A DNA stretch of 64,000 nucleotides, from NCBI RefSeq assembly GCF_021654135.1, contig NZ_JAKGSD010000005.1:167560-231559 (forward strand), given 5' to 3'. The notes below the pieces were generated by a model. That model was not told the origin of the DNA. It did no database searches and saw nothing but the letters and a program-made list of their open reading frames with translations. This stretch comes from Amycolatopsis tucumanensis. Lineage in GTDB: Bacteria; Actinomycetota; Actinomycetes; Mycobacteriales; Pseudonocardiaceae. Shown here piece after piece: positions 28,906-36,627 of the stretch. How positions within the stretch are numbered: the first letter of the stretch is position 1; each line of letters starts with the position of its first letter. A program made the position numbers and the translations under genes.

Positions 28906-29654
28906 CGGCTGCCGGGCGGCCACAGCGTGATGGACTGAGCATCGGGGCGGTGCTGGCGCAGCTGCGCCCGGACTTTCCCGATGTCACCATCTCCAAGATC
29001 CGGTTCCTCGAGTCCGAGGGGCTGGTCCGCCCGGGCCGGACCGCGTCCGGATACCGGCAGTTCTCCGCGGCGGACGTCGAGCGGCTGCGGTTCGTGCTGG
29101 CCGCGCAGCGGGACCACTACCTCCCGCTCAAGGTCATCAAGGAGCAGCTCGACGCCGCCGACCGCGGTCTGTCCGACGGCCAGGGCCTCGGCGGCAGGCT
29201 GCCGCGCAAGCTGGTCCCCATCCCGGCGGCGCCGGGTCCGGGGGACGGGCTGCCCCGGCCCGACGACTTCGCGCCGGGCCGCGACGTCCGGCTCACCAGG
29301 GAGGACCTGCTCGCCGAGGCGGGCGTGGACAGCTCCCTGCTCGCCGAGCTGGAGCAGTACGGCCTGATCCGCCCCGGCGCGGCCGGGTTCTACGACCCGG
29401 ACGCGGTGCTGGTGGCCCGCACGGTCCGCGCCATGACGGAGTTCGGCATCGAGCCGCGGCACCTGCGTGCCTTCCGCGCGTCGGCGGACCGCGAGGTCGG
29501 CTTGCTCGAGCAGATCGTCGCGCCCGTGTCGCGGCAGCGTGACCCGGACGCCAAGGCGCGGGCGGACGAGCTGGCGCGGCAGCTGGCGGCACTGTCCGTG
29601 ACGTTGCACACGCTGCTGGTCAAAGCGGGCATCCGGGACGTGACGGGCGGGTGA
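28902..29654 (+). CDS. ftsR: MerR-family regulator FtsR (Rv1828 type)
   Basis: 250 residues from GTG 28902, overlapping garA by four bases. The N-terminal winged helix reads LRPDFPDVTISKIRFLESEG and GYRQFSAADVERLRFVL, atypically starting with SIGAVLAQL as in Rv1828/FtsR. The C-terminal half (REDLLAEAGVDSSLLAELEQYGL) resembles a second winged helix-like dimer domain. Family members activate ftsZ in corynebacteria. Order garA-ftsR is conserved in actinobacteria. Confidence 0.9.
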   Translation: MTAAGRPQRDGLSIGAVLAQLRPDFPDVTISKIRFLESEGLVRPGRTASGYRQFSAADVERLRFVLAAQRDHYLPLKVIKEQLDAADRGLSDGQGLGGRLPRKLVPIPAAPGPGDGLPRPDDFAPGRDVRLTREDLLAEAGVDSSLLAELEQYGLIRPGAAGFYDPDAVLVARTVRAMTEFGIEPRHLRAFRASADREVGLLEQIVAPVSRQRDPDAKARADELARQLAALSVTLHTLLVKAGIRDVTGG

Positions 29655-29902
29655 GCCCGGCGGTGCGGTTCTGGATCTCCGCTGGTCGTGGGTCGCGACG
29701 GTAATGACATGGTTTCGGGACTCCGCAGCGAGCCGCCGATGCCGTACCGTTGGTGATGGATTTGCCGGAACGGTCCACGCGACTGCCACCCAGTCCCCGC
29801 GAACGAGCACGGCGCCGGGATGGCGGGTAGCGTCGGAGATGTCGATGCGGGGTCCCCGGACCAGCGCCGCGGCCCGCGCACACGAGAGGGAGGCGAAGCC
29901 CG

Positions 29903-30376
29903 ATGAGCGAAATGCGCGTCGTCGGCGTGCGGGTCGAGTTGCCCGCGAACCAGCCGATCTTGTTGCTCCGGGAGGCGCAGGGTGAGCGGTACCTCCCCAT
30001 CTGGATCGGGTCCGTGGAAGCCACCGCGATCGCACTCGAGCAGCAGGGCGTGCGCCCCGCGCGCCCGCTGACCCACGACCTCCTCAAGGAGGTCATCGGC
30101 GCGCTGGGCCGCGAGCTCGAACAGGTCGTGATCACCGACCTGCGCGAAGGCACGTTCTTCGCCGAACTGGTCTTCGACGGCAACGTGCGGGTCTCCGCGC
30201 GGCCGAGCGACTCGGTGGCGCTGGCCCTGCGCGTCGGGGTGCCGATCCACGCGGTGGACGCGGTGCTCGACGAGGCCGGGCTGATCATCCCGGACGAGCA
30301 GGAGGACGAGGTCGAGAAGTTCCGCGAATTTCTCGAATCCGTCTCGCCGGAGGACTTCCGCGGCGCGGACACCTGA
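29903..30376 (+). CDS. bifunctional nuclease-domain protein (DUF151)
   Basis: 157 residues: MRVVGVRVELPANQPILLL, ylpIWIGSVEATAIALEQQG, RPLTHDLLKEVIGALG and the end ARPSDSVALALRVGVPIHA define the BFN/DUF151 family, equal in position and length to Rv1829. It is reported to have nuclease activity in some members; the cellular role is unclear. A strong terminator follows. The 248 bases before it contain no gene. Confidence 0.92.
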   Translation: MSEMRVVGVRVELPANQPILLLREAQGERYLPIWIGSVEATAIALEQQGVRPARPLTHDLLKEVIGALGRELEQVVITDLREGTFFAELVFDGNVRVSARPSDSVALALRVGVPIHAVDAVLDEAGLIIPDEQEDEVEKFREFLESVSPEDFRGADT

Positions 30377-30394
30377 CCGCCCCGCCTCCGGCGG

Positions 30395-30446
30395 CGCCGA
30401 AGGGGTCTTCCCGGCTCGAGCACCGGCCGGGAGGGCCCCTTCGGCG
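30395..30446. terminator. terminator after the DUF151 gene
   Basis: A 21-base stem (30395-30415 with 30426-30446) that pairs fully apart from two G-U pairs, loop of ten bases, beginning 18 bases after the stop codon. Confidence 0.85.
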
Positions 30447-30472
30447 CGTTCCGGGGCCCTCCGCGGCGAAAA

Positions 30473-30488
30473 TTACCCGGCCGGGTAA
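30473..30488. promoter_or_regulatory. perfect 16-bp palindrome upstream of the second MerR gene
   Basis: TTACCCGGCCGGGTAA reads the same on both strands. It lies 239 bases before the MerR start at 30727, in a 350-base gene-free gap; the rest of that gap (30489-30712) shows nothing I can name. It may be an operator for one of the flanking MerR proteins. Confidence 0.5.
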
Positions 30489-30726
30489 CCGTGGTCGGGG
30501 CGTCTTCACCGATCAACTCTCCATACTGCGTCGAGGCGTGGCCGCGCGTCGCGTTGACCGGGCGCGCGCCCGCGCATACCGTCGATGGCGGTAAATCGCT
30601 TCGGTGTGATTCGGCCGCGGCGCGGTCACTGGGGCACCAGAGCGGTTTGCCACTGCCGCGGGTCCTACTCCAGGGCCCCGGGTGCTTGTTTCGACCGGCC
30701 GCACGGCCGGGCGAGGGGAGGCATGC

Positions 30727-31293
30727 GTGGTCGACGAAAGGCCGGTTCAGGTCGTGCCCGGGGAGCAGGGTGAGCTCTTCCCGGACTCGTCCCTGCCTGA
30801 CGAGCTGGTCGGATACCGGGGTCCCGCGGCCTGTCAGATCGCCGGCATCACCTACCGGCAGCTGGACTACTGGGCGCGCACCGGGCTGGTCGCGCCGAGC
30901 ATCCGCACGGCGCACGGTTCGGGTTCGCAACGGCTGTACTCGTTCAAGGACATCCTCGCCCTCAAGATCGTCAAGCGTTTACTCGACACGGGCGTCTCGC
31001 TGCAGAACATCCGTGTCGCCGTCGAGCACCTGCGCAAGCGCGGGGCGCGCGACCTGGCGAAAGTCACCCTGGTCTCGGACGGCACCACCGTCTACGAGTG
31101 CACCTCGCCGGAGGAGATCGTGGATCTGCTCCAGGGCGGCCAGGGCGTGTTCGGCATCGCGGTGAAGGTCCCGATGCAGGAGATCAGCGGCACGATCCAC
31201 GAGTTCCCGGCCGAGCGCGCCGACGGCGGCGAGGTCGAACCGGTCGTTCCGGACGAACTCACGCAGCGCCGCAACGCACGCCGGACCGGGTGA
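30727..31293 (+). CDS. MerR-family regulator (Rv1830/ResR type)
   Basis: 188 residues from GTG 30727 behind GAGGGGAGG. The MerR DNA-binding domain is GYRGPAACQIAGITYRQLDY, WARTGLVAPSIRTAHGSGSQ and LYSFKDILALKIVKRLLDTG, with the dimer helix LQNIRVAVEHLRKRG. The C-terminal part (VYECTSPEEIVDLLQGGQGV) is specific to the Rv1830 group. In mycobacteria Rv1830 (ResR) affects growth and drug tolerance. A glycine riboswitch begins about 45 bases after the stop. Confidence 0.9.
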   Translation: MVDERPVQVVPGEQGELFPDSSLPDELVGYRGPAACQIAGITYRQLDYWARTGLVAPSIRTAHGSGSQRLYSFKDILALKIVKRLLDTGVSLQNIRVAVEHLRKRGARDLAKVTLVSDGTTVYECTSPEEIVDLLQGGQGVFGIAVKVPMQEISGTIHEFPAERADGGEVEPVVPDELTQRRNARRTG

Positions 31294-31339
31294 TCGTCTC
31301 CCCGAACCGGGGAGTAGGGTACTGAGCGCGGTCGCCGAA

Positions 31340-31556
31340 GCCGCGCGGGAGAGACCGGGCCACCACCAGCGCGCCCGGCGCCGAAGGAGCAAAGCCTCCC
31401 CGGGAACCTCTCAGGCACCCTGGACCGCGCGGACGAGACGCCTCTGGAAAGCGGGCCGACGGGCACAACTTCGTCCGGCCCCGCCGAAGGTGCAAACCCG
31501 GCTCAACACTCGGGTGAACCTCTCAGGCGCCCTCACGGGGCACGACAGAGTGGGGA
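31340..31556 (+). ncRNA. tandem glycine riboswitch
   Basis: Two consecutive aptamers with the conserved cores: the first has GGGAGAGACC, CGCCGAAGGAGCAA (31379) and ACCTCTCAGGCA (31406); the second has CGCCGAAGGTGCAA (31482) and ACCTCTCAGGCG (31518), ending GACAGAGTGGGGAG. This double arrangement is characteristic of glycine riboswitches, which bind glycine and control gcv genes. TAGGGT at 31315 is a plausible -10 box. A hairpin follows directly, but no gcv gene is downstream on this strand. Confidence 0.92.
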
Positions 31557-31557
31557 G

Positions 31558-31582
31558 GGCCCGGAACTGGGGGTTCCGGGCC
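31558..31582 (+). terminator. hairpin after the glycine riboswitch (expression platform)
   Basis: GGCCCGGAAC and its exact complement around TGGGG, beginning at the 3' end of the second aptamer. Probably the terminator used by the riboswitch, although no U-run follows. Confidence 0.65.
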
Positions 31583-31598
31583 GGTCGGCGGATCCGCG

Positions 31599-31961
31599 TC
31601 AGCTGGGCACCTTGTCCAGGAAGCCCAGCACCTGGCCGATCCGGCCGTCCTCGACCACCACGACGTCGAAGCCGATCACGAGCGGCTCCGCGGCGCCCGG
31701 CGCGCCCAGGTGCCAGGTGAACCGGGCCTGGTCGTGGTGGCCGTCCACGGTGCCGCCGAGGCTGAACTCCAGTCCCGCGAACTGCGCCTGGGCCGCGCCG
31801 ACGAAGTCGCCGATCGCGGCCGTGCCGCGCACCGCGCCGATCGGGTCGGTGTAGGTGGCGTCCGGGGTGAACAGCTCCTCCACCAGCGCCCGGCGCTTGT
31901 CCCCGTCCGTCTCATTCCAGACGTCGATGTAGGCCTGGGCGAGAGCGGTGTAGTCGGTCAT
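31599..31961 (-). CDS. SnoaL-like/NTF2-fold protein
   Basis: 120 residues with a perfect AGGAGGAATCCG before ATG 31961. It starts TALAQAYIDVWNETDGDKRR and has LFTPDATYTDPIGAVRGTAA, the pattern of SnoaL-like polyketide cyclase or isomerase-fold proteins (NTF2 superfamily), ending FDVVVVEDGRIGQVLGFLDK. Function unknown; such proteins are often stress or redox linked. It runs antisense to and ends just beyond the riboswitch hairpin, and is divergent from the XRE regulator, which may control it. Confidence 0.88.
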   Translation of the reverse strand: MTDYTALAQAYIDVWNETDGDKRRALVEELFTPDATYTDPIGAVRGTAAIGDFVGAAQAQFAGLEFSLGGTVDGHHDQARFTWHLGAPGAAEPLVIGFDVVVVEDGRIGQVLGFLDKVPS

Positions 31962-32077
31962 CGGATTCCTCCTGATCGAGTCGGTGTGACCTGATCACCA
32001 TCGCCCGGATCGCGCGGCCCGTCGATTACGCGGGAGGTAATGGCGGCGCCGTGCGCGCGCCCCGTAACTTCGCACGG

Positions 32078-32857
32078 GTGACGACCATGCAGCGCCCCGT
32101 TGGCGAGCAGTTGCGGCAGTGGCGGGAACGCCGCCGGCTCAGCCAGCTCGACCTCGCCCTGTCCGCCGAGATCTCCACGCGCCACCTCAGCTTCCTGGAG
32201 AACGGCCGGTCCCGGCCGAGCCGGGAGATGGTGCTGCGCCTGGGGGAGCGGCTGGAGGTGCCGCTGCGGGACCGCAACCGGCTGCTGCTGGCCGCCGGCT
32301 ACGCGCCGGTCTTCCCCGAGACCCCGCTGCCCGACCTGGGCGCCGCGCTCGACGCCGTCCGGCACCTGCTCGCCGGGCACGAGCCGTACCCGGCCGTCGT
32401 CGTGGACCGCAACTGGGACCTGGTGGAGAGCAACAGCGGCATCACGCTGCTGACCGACCTCGTCGACCCCGCGCTGCTGGAACCGCCCGCGAACGTGCTG
32501 CGGATCGCACTGCACCCCCGCGGCCTCGCCCCGCACGTGATCAATCTGGGGCAGTGGCGGGCCGAGCTGCTCGGCAGGCTGCGGCGGCAGGTGGAGATCA
32601 CCGGCGACGCCGACCTGGCCGGCCTGCTGGCCGAGGTGAGAGGGTACCCGTGCGACGACCCGGTGGACGAGGCGCCGGCCGGCTCGGTGTTCGTGCCGGT
32701 GCGGCTGCGCCGCGGCGACGCCGAGCTGACCCTGCTGTCCGTGGTGGCCACCTTCGGCACCGCACTGGACGTGACGCTGGCCGAGCTGGTGATCGAGTCG
32801 TTCTACCCGGCCGACGCGGCCACGCGCGAGGCGCTCACCGGCGGACGGCCGGCGTGA
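32078..32857 (+). CDS. XRE-family regulator, MmyB-like
   Basis: 259 residues from GTG 32078; ATG 32087 is an alternative three codons later, and neither has a strong ribosome site. N-terminal Cro/C1 helix-turn-helix: QWRERRRLSQLDLALSAEIS and STRHLSFLENGRSRPSREMV. The rest is an MmyB-type ligand domain (PYPAVVVDRNWDLVESNSG), which binds fatty acids in characterised relatives. Divergent from the SnoaL-like gene, so probably its regulator. Confidence 0.88.
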   Translation: MTTMQRPVGEQLRQWRERRRLSQLDLALSAEISTRHLSFLENGRSRPSREMVLRLGERLEVPLRDRNRLLLAAGYAPVFPETPLPDLGAALDAVRHLLAGHEPYPAVVVDRNWDLVESNSGITLLTDLVDPALLEPPANVLRIALHPRGLAPHVINLGQWRAELLGRLRRQVEITGDADLAGLLAEVRGYPCDDPVDEAPAGSVFVPVRLRRGDAELTLLSVVATFGTALDVTLAELVIESFYPADAATREALTGGRPA

Positions 32858-32872
32858 CCGCGGTGTCCTGCA

Positions 32873-34612
32873 CTAGGCGCCGGGGTGGAGGAGGCGGGTG
32901 AAGTCGGCCTGCTGGGCCGGTTCCTGGAGGTAGTTGCGGAACCGCTGGGAGGCGCGCTGCTGGACCTCGTCGACGTCCTCGGCGGTGAGCACCGCGCAGG
33001 GGTAGTCCGCGGGGGCATTGGCGGCGAGCGGCTCGGCCGGGGAGGTCAGCAGGGTGGGCCGCGCGGTGGTCAGCTCGGTGATCGTCGCCGAGGTCTCCGG
33101 GATCCAGACGGCGGGCTGGCCGCCGATGGAGTCGAGGTTGCCGCGGCCGGTGAGGGCCAGCAGGACGCGCTGGTCGTCGATGGCCTGGACCTGGACGTGG
33201 ACGCAGTGCGCGTGCACGACGGTCTTCGCCTGGTTCCACCGCTCGGCGGCGGCGGTCACCGCGGGGGCCACCGACGGGGCGGCGACGACGCTGAGGTTGG
33301 AGTCGCCCTCGGCGCACGCGCTGGCCTGGGCCTCGGCCCGGTTGGCGACGATGCTGTCCGCCCAGCCCCAGCCGAGGATCCCGAGCACGAGGAGCACGAC
33401 GAACACCCCGGCGACGATCGGCCACTTCGCGATGCCGCGCTTGGCCTCGCCGAGCACGCGGTGCGAGCCGGTGGCCTCGCCGGGCGCGACCCGGTGGGAG
33501 CCGGTGGATTCGCCGGCCCCGGCCCGGCGGCGGCCCAGCTGGGGGCGGCCGTCCACGGCCAGGATGCGGGTGCTGGTGCCCTCGCCCGCGCGCCGGTAGC
33601 CACTGGACTCACCCACCACCCGGCGGCTGCCGGTGGTTTCGGAGGCGCTGATGGCGCGGCGGCTGCCGGTGGTCTCGGTGGCGCTGATGGCGCGGCGGCT
33701 GCCGGTGGTTTCGGAGGCGCTGATGGCGCGGCGGCTGCCGGTGGTTTCGGAGGCGCTGATGGCGCGGCGGCTGCCGGTGGTTTCGGAGGTGCCGACCGCG
33801 CGGCGGCTGCCGGTGGACTCGGAGGCACGGACCGCCCGGCGGCTGCCGGTGGTTTCAGAGGCGCCGACCGCGCGGCGGCTGCCGGTGGACTCAGCGGCCC
33901 CCACGGCCCGGCGGCTACCTGTGGACTCGGAGGCACCCACGGCGCGGCGGCTGCCGGTGGTTTCGGAGGCGCCGACGGCGCGGCGGCTGCCGGTGGACTC
34001 AGCGGCCCCCTCGGCCCGGCGGCTACCTGTGGACTCGGAGGCACCCAGGGAGCGGCGGCTGCCGGTGGATTCGGCGGCGCCGACTGCCCGGCGGCTGCCG
34101 GTGGTTTCAGCGGCCCCCGCAGCGCGGCGGCTGCCAGTCGACTCGGAGGCGCCGACCGTCCGGCGACTACCGGTCGCCTCGCCCGGGGCCGCCACCGAGC
34201 GGGACCCGCCGAAGCCGGAGTTCACAGCGCGGCGGCTGCCGGTCGTCTCACCGGGCGCGGCGAAACCGCCTGCGCGGCGACTGCCCGCCTCAACGGGGCG
34301 AGTCCGGCCACCCGCGGGAACACCGGCGGCCACGCCGCGGGAACCACCAGGGGTCGCGTCGTGGGAAACACCGGGGGCCACACCGTGGGGAGCACCAGAG
34401 GCCACACCGTGGGGAGCACCAGGGACCACGCCGCCGGGACCATCGCCAGGGGCACCGCCGGGCACGTGCTGGTACCCGCTCGCCGAGCGGGGATCCACCG
34501 GGAACGCGCCCACGGCCTCGCCCGGTCGCGGCGCCGCCTGCCGGTACCCCGTCGGCTCCCCAGCCTCAGGACGGCCGTGAGCGGGGTCGTCGCCCCTGCT
34601 GTGTCGCCCCAT
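32873..34612 (-). CDS. membrane protein with sixteen tandem 12-residue TGSRR repeats and a small extracellular binding-fold domain
   Basis: 579 residues. Region 1-144 is Gly/Pro/Ala-rich and contains a first TGSRR (about 124-128). Residues 145-336 are sixteen contiguous 12-mers of the form E[S/T/A][10 protein letters not shown]. After a linker with two TGSHR copies (about 367-386) comes a single membrane helix (about 397-417, [21 protein letters not shown]). The extracellular end (418-579) resembles a shortened substrate-binding domain: [30 protein letters not shown] and [16 protein letters not shown]. The repeats are therefore cytoplasmic, about 33 arginines in 192 residues, and may bind nucleic acid, acidic partners or be kinase targets. 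GAGGAAGAG precedes the ATG. Confidence 0.85.
   Translation of the reverse strand: MGRHSRGDDPAHGRPEAGEPTGYRQAAPRPGEAVGAFPVDPRSASGYQHVPGGAPGDGPGGVVPGAPHGVASGAPHGVAPGVSHDATPGGSRGVAAGVPAGGRTRPVEAGSRRAGGFAAPGETTGSRRAVNSGFGGSRSVAAPGEATGSRRTVGASESTGSRRAAGAAETTGSRRAVGAAESTGSRRSLGASESTGSRRAEGAAESTGSRRAVGASETTGSRRAVGASESTGSRRAVGAAESTGSRRAVGASETTGSRRAVRASESTGSRRAVGTSETTGSRRAISASETTGSRRAISASETTGSRRAISATETTGSRRAISASETTGSRRVVGESSGYRRAGEGTSTRILAVDGRPQLGRRRAGAGESTGSHRVAPGEATGSHRVLGEAKRGIAKWPIVAGVFVVLLVLGILGWGWADSIVANRAEAQASACAEGDSNLSVVAAPSVAPAVTAAAERWNQAKTVVHAHCVHVQVQAIDDQRVLLALTGRGNLDSIGGQPAVWIPETSATITELTTARPTLLTSPAEPLAANAPADYPCAVLTAEDVDEVQQRASQRFRNYLQEPAQQADFTRLLHPGA
33605..34180 (-). repeat. coding tandem repeat, sixteen 36-bp units
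   Basis: The DNA of residues 145-336 of the preceding protein repeats every 36 bases. Units near 33625-33780 are almost identical (GGAGGCGCTGATGGCGCGGC recurs), suggesting recent expansion; those toward 34180 have diverged. Confidence 0.9.
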
Positions 34613-34720
34613 GCGTGCTCTTCCTCAACTCTCCGTGCGCTCCGACAAACGACGTTCACCCTAACAGGGGTCCGTCGTTAGCGAAACGTGATGAACCCAA
34701 GAAAATCGCAGGACTGAGCG

Positions 34721-35584
34721 TTACTGCCCTTGTGCGAGGAGCGTCCGGCAGTGCTCGATCAGCCGAGCGCGCAGCGGTTCCGCCCTGGCGGCGAACGCCG
34801 CCTGGGCACGCGCGTACTCCGCCCGCCCCCGCGCGGTCTCGATCCGCACGGGGGAGTAGCCCAGTCCCGACAAATCGTACGGGCTCGCCCGCATGTCCAG
34901 TTCGCGGATCTCCACCGCCAGCTCGAAGCAGTCCGCGACCAGCTCGGACGGCACGAACGGGTCGAGCTTGAACGCCGCCCGGTACAGGTCCATGTTCGCG
35001 TGCAGGCACCCCGGCTGCTCCAGCTCCACCTGCCGCTCCCGCGACGGCTCCAGCGCGTTGCGCGGCCGTGCGGGCGGGGTGAAGAACCGGAACGCGTCGT
35101 AGTGCCCGCAGCGCAGCTCCAGCGACTCGACGACAGTGTCGGTGCCGGCCGTGCCCAGCCGCAGCGGCAGCTGGTTGTGCCGCACCTGCCCCGGCGCCTG
35201 GCGGTACACCATCGCCCACTCGTGCAGCCCGAAACAGTTCAGCCGCGGCGGCCGGGACGCGGTGGCCTCCAGCAGCACCAGCAACGCCCGCACCGTCGGC
35301 ACTCGCTTGGCGGGGAGCTCACCGAGCACCACGCCGTCCGCCGTCTCCCGGAACTCCGGCCGCGCCAGGAACTCCGATGCAGTCCCCGCCAGCACCACAC
35401 CCGGCCCCGGGCTCCACCGTTCCAGGTGCGCGGGGCGGTGCGGGTAGTACTGGAACAGGAAGTCGTGCACCGGGTGCTTCTCGCCCCGCGACCGGCGCTC
35501 CTGGTAGGGCCCGGTCCAGCGGCGGACCCGCGCGGCGTGCTCGCGTTGCCGGGCCCGCCACTCGTCCTCGGCCAGAACCCGCAT
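34721..35584 (-). CDS. conserved actinobacterial protein, often labelled 3-methyladenine DNA glycosylase
   Basis: 287 residues. It begins MRVLAEDEWRARQREHAARV and has KHPVHDFLFQYYPHRPAHLE and LNCFGLHEWAMVYRQ, strongly conserved motifs of an actinobacterial family that databases often name 3-methyladenine DNA glycosylase. I see neither a helix-hairpin-helix GPD motif nor the AlkA/MPG signatures, so the activity is unproven. Its start overlaps the stop of the DUF21/CBS gene (TGATG), and the trio may be one transcript. Confidence 0.75.
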   Translation of the reverse strand: MRVLAEDEWRARQREHAARVRRWTGPYQERRSRGEKHPVHDFLFQYYPHRPAHLERWSPGPGVVLAGTASEFLARPEFRETADGVVLGELPAKRVPTVRALLVLLEATASRPPRLNCFGLHEWAMVYRQAPGQVRHNQLPLRLGTAGTDTVVESLELRCGHYDAFRFFTPPARPRNALEPSRERQVELEQPGCLHANMDLYRAAFKLDPFVPSELVADCFELAVEIRELDMRASPYDLSGLGYSPVRIETARGRAEYARAQAAFAARAEPLRARLIEHCRTLLAQGQ

Positions 35585-36627
35585 CACGCCGTCACGTGCG
35601 TCCCGTCGCGCACCGTGCCCACGTACTCCTCGACCAGGTCCTCCAGGGCGACCACGCCGATGATCGTGCCGTCCGCGCCGCGCGCGCGGGCCAGGTGGCT
35701 GCCCTCGCGGCGCATCGCGGACAGGGCCTCGTCGAGGCGGGCGTGCGCGGGCAGGTCGGTCAGCGGCCGCGTCTTGTCCGCGGGCACCCGGCTCCCCGGG
35801 GCCTCGCCGATCTGGTCGAGCACGTCCTTGACGTGCAGGTACCCGATCAGCTCGCCGCCCGCCGACCGCAGCGGGTACCGCGAGAAGCCGGTCGACGAGA
35901 CCGCTTCCTCGACGTCGCCCACCGTCGGCGTGCTCGGCAGCGTCGTCAGCTCGGCGGTGGGCACGAGGACGTCGGCGACGGTCTTCTCGACCGACGACAG
36001 CGTCTGGCTCAGCCGCTCGTGTTCGGACTGCTCCAGCAGGCCCTCGCGGCGGGATTCGGAGAGCAGCTCGGCCAGCTCGTCGGAGGTGTAGGCGGTCTCC
36101 AGCTCGTCCTTGGGCTCGACCCGGACCAGCCGCAGCAGCGCGTTGGCCATGGCGTTGAGCAGCCAGATGAAGGGGTTGGCGAGCTTGACCCACGCGACGT
36201 GGATCGGCACCAGCCACAGCGCCAGCCGCTCCGGCTCGGCGATGGCGAGGTTCTTCGGCACCATCTCGCCGATCAGCACGTGCAGGATCGTGATGAACGC
36301 CAGCGCGATCGCGAAGGACACCGTGTGCAGCACGACGTCCGGCAGGCCGAGCAGCCCGAACAACCCTTCGAGCTGGTGCGCCACCGCGGGTTCGCCGAGG
36401 CGGCCGAGGATCAGCGAGCAGATCGTGATGCCCAGCTGGGCGCCGGCGAGCATCTGCGACACGTGCCTGCTCGCGTTGATGACGATCCGCGCCCGGGTCT
36501 TGCCCTGCTCCAGCAGGGCCTCCAGCCGGTCGCGGCGCGAGGAGATCAGGGTGAACTCCGCGCCCACGAAGAACGCGTTCAGCAGCAGCAGGACGACGAT
36601 CAGGAAGATCGCGAGCCAGTCGTTCAC
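35584..36627 (-). CDS. DUF21/CBS-pair membrane protein (Rv1841c-like)
   Basis: 347 residues from GTG 36627. The N-terminal DUF21 domain has about four membrane segments (WLAIFLIVVLLLLNAFFVGA, then AQLGITICSLILGRLGEP, and HVLIGEMVPKNLAIAEPERL). A CBS pair follows (about 215-340). It lacks the C-terminal CorC/HlyC transporter-associated domain that its partner has. Families of this kind are linked to Mg/Co efflux or ion balance. Coupled to the upstream partner by GTGA. Confidence 0.88.
   Translation of the reverse strand: MNDWLAIFLIVVLLLLNAFFVGAEFTLISSRRDRLEALLEQGKTRARIVINASRHVSQMLAGAQLGITICSLILGRLGEPAVAHQLEGLFGLLGLPDVVLHTVSFAIALAFITILHVLIGEMVPKNLAIAEPERLALWLVPIHVAWVKLANPFIWLLNAMANALLRLVRVEPKDELETAYTSDELAELLSESRREGLLEQSEHERLSQTLSSVEKTVADVLVPTAELTTLPSTPTVGDVEEAVSSTGFSRYPLRSAGGELIGYLHVKDVLDQIGEAPGSRVPADKTRPLTDLPAHARLDEALSAMRREGSHLARARGADGTIIGVVALEDLVEEYVGTVRDGTHVTA

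Noticed and set aside
31490..31720. Small plus-strand frame starting inside the riboswitch
   Set aside because: It overlaps the aptamer and an antisense gene, has no ribosome site and reads as Arg/Pro-rich noise.
32025..32041. ATTAC-N7-GTAAT repeat before the XRE gene
   Set aside because: Five-base arms in the divergent SnoaL/XRE gap are too short to separate from chance, though the position would suit an operator.
33605..34180. 36-bp periodic array as a CRISPR
   Set aside because: Units abut without spacers, the period is in frame, and the array encodes the TGSRR protein repeats.
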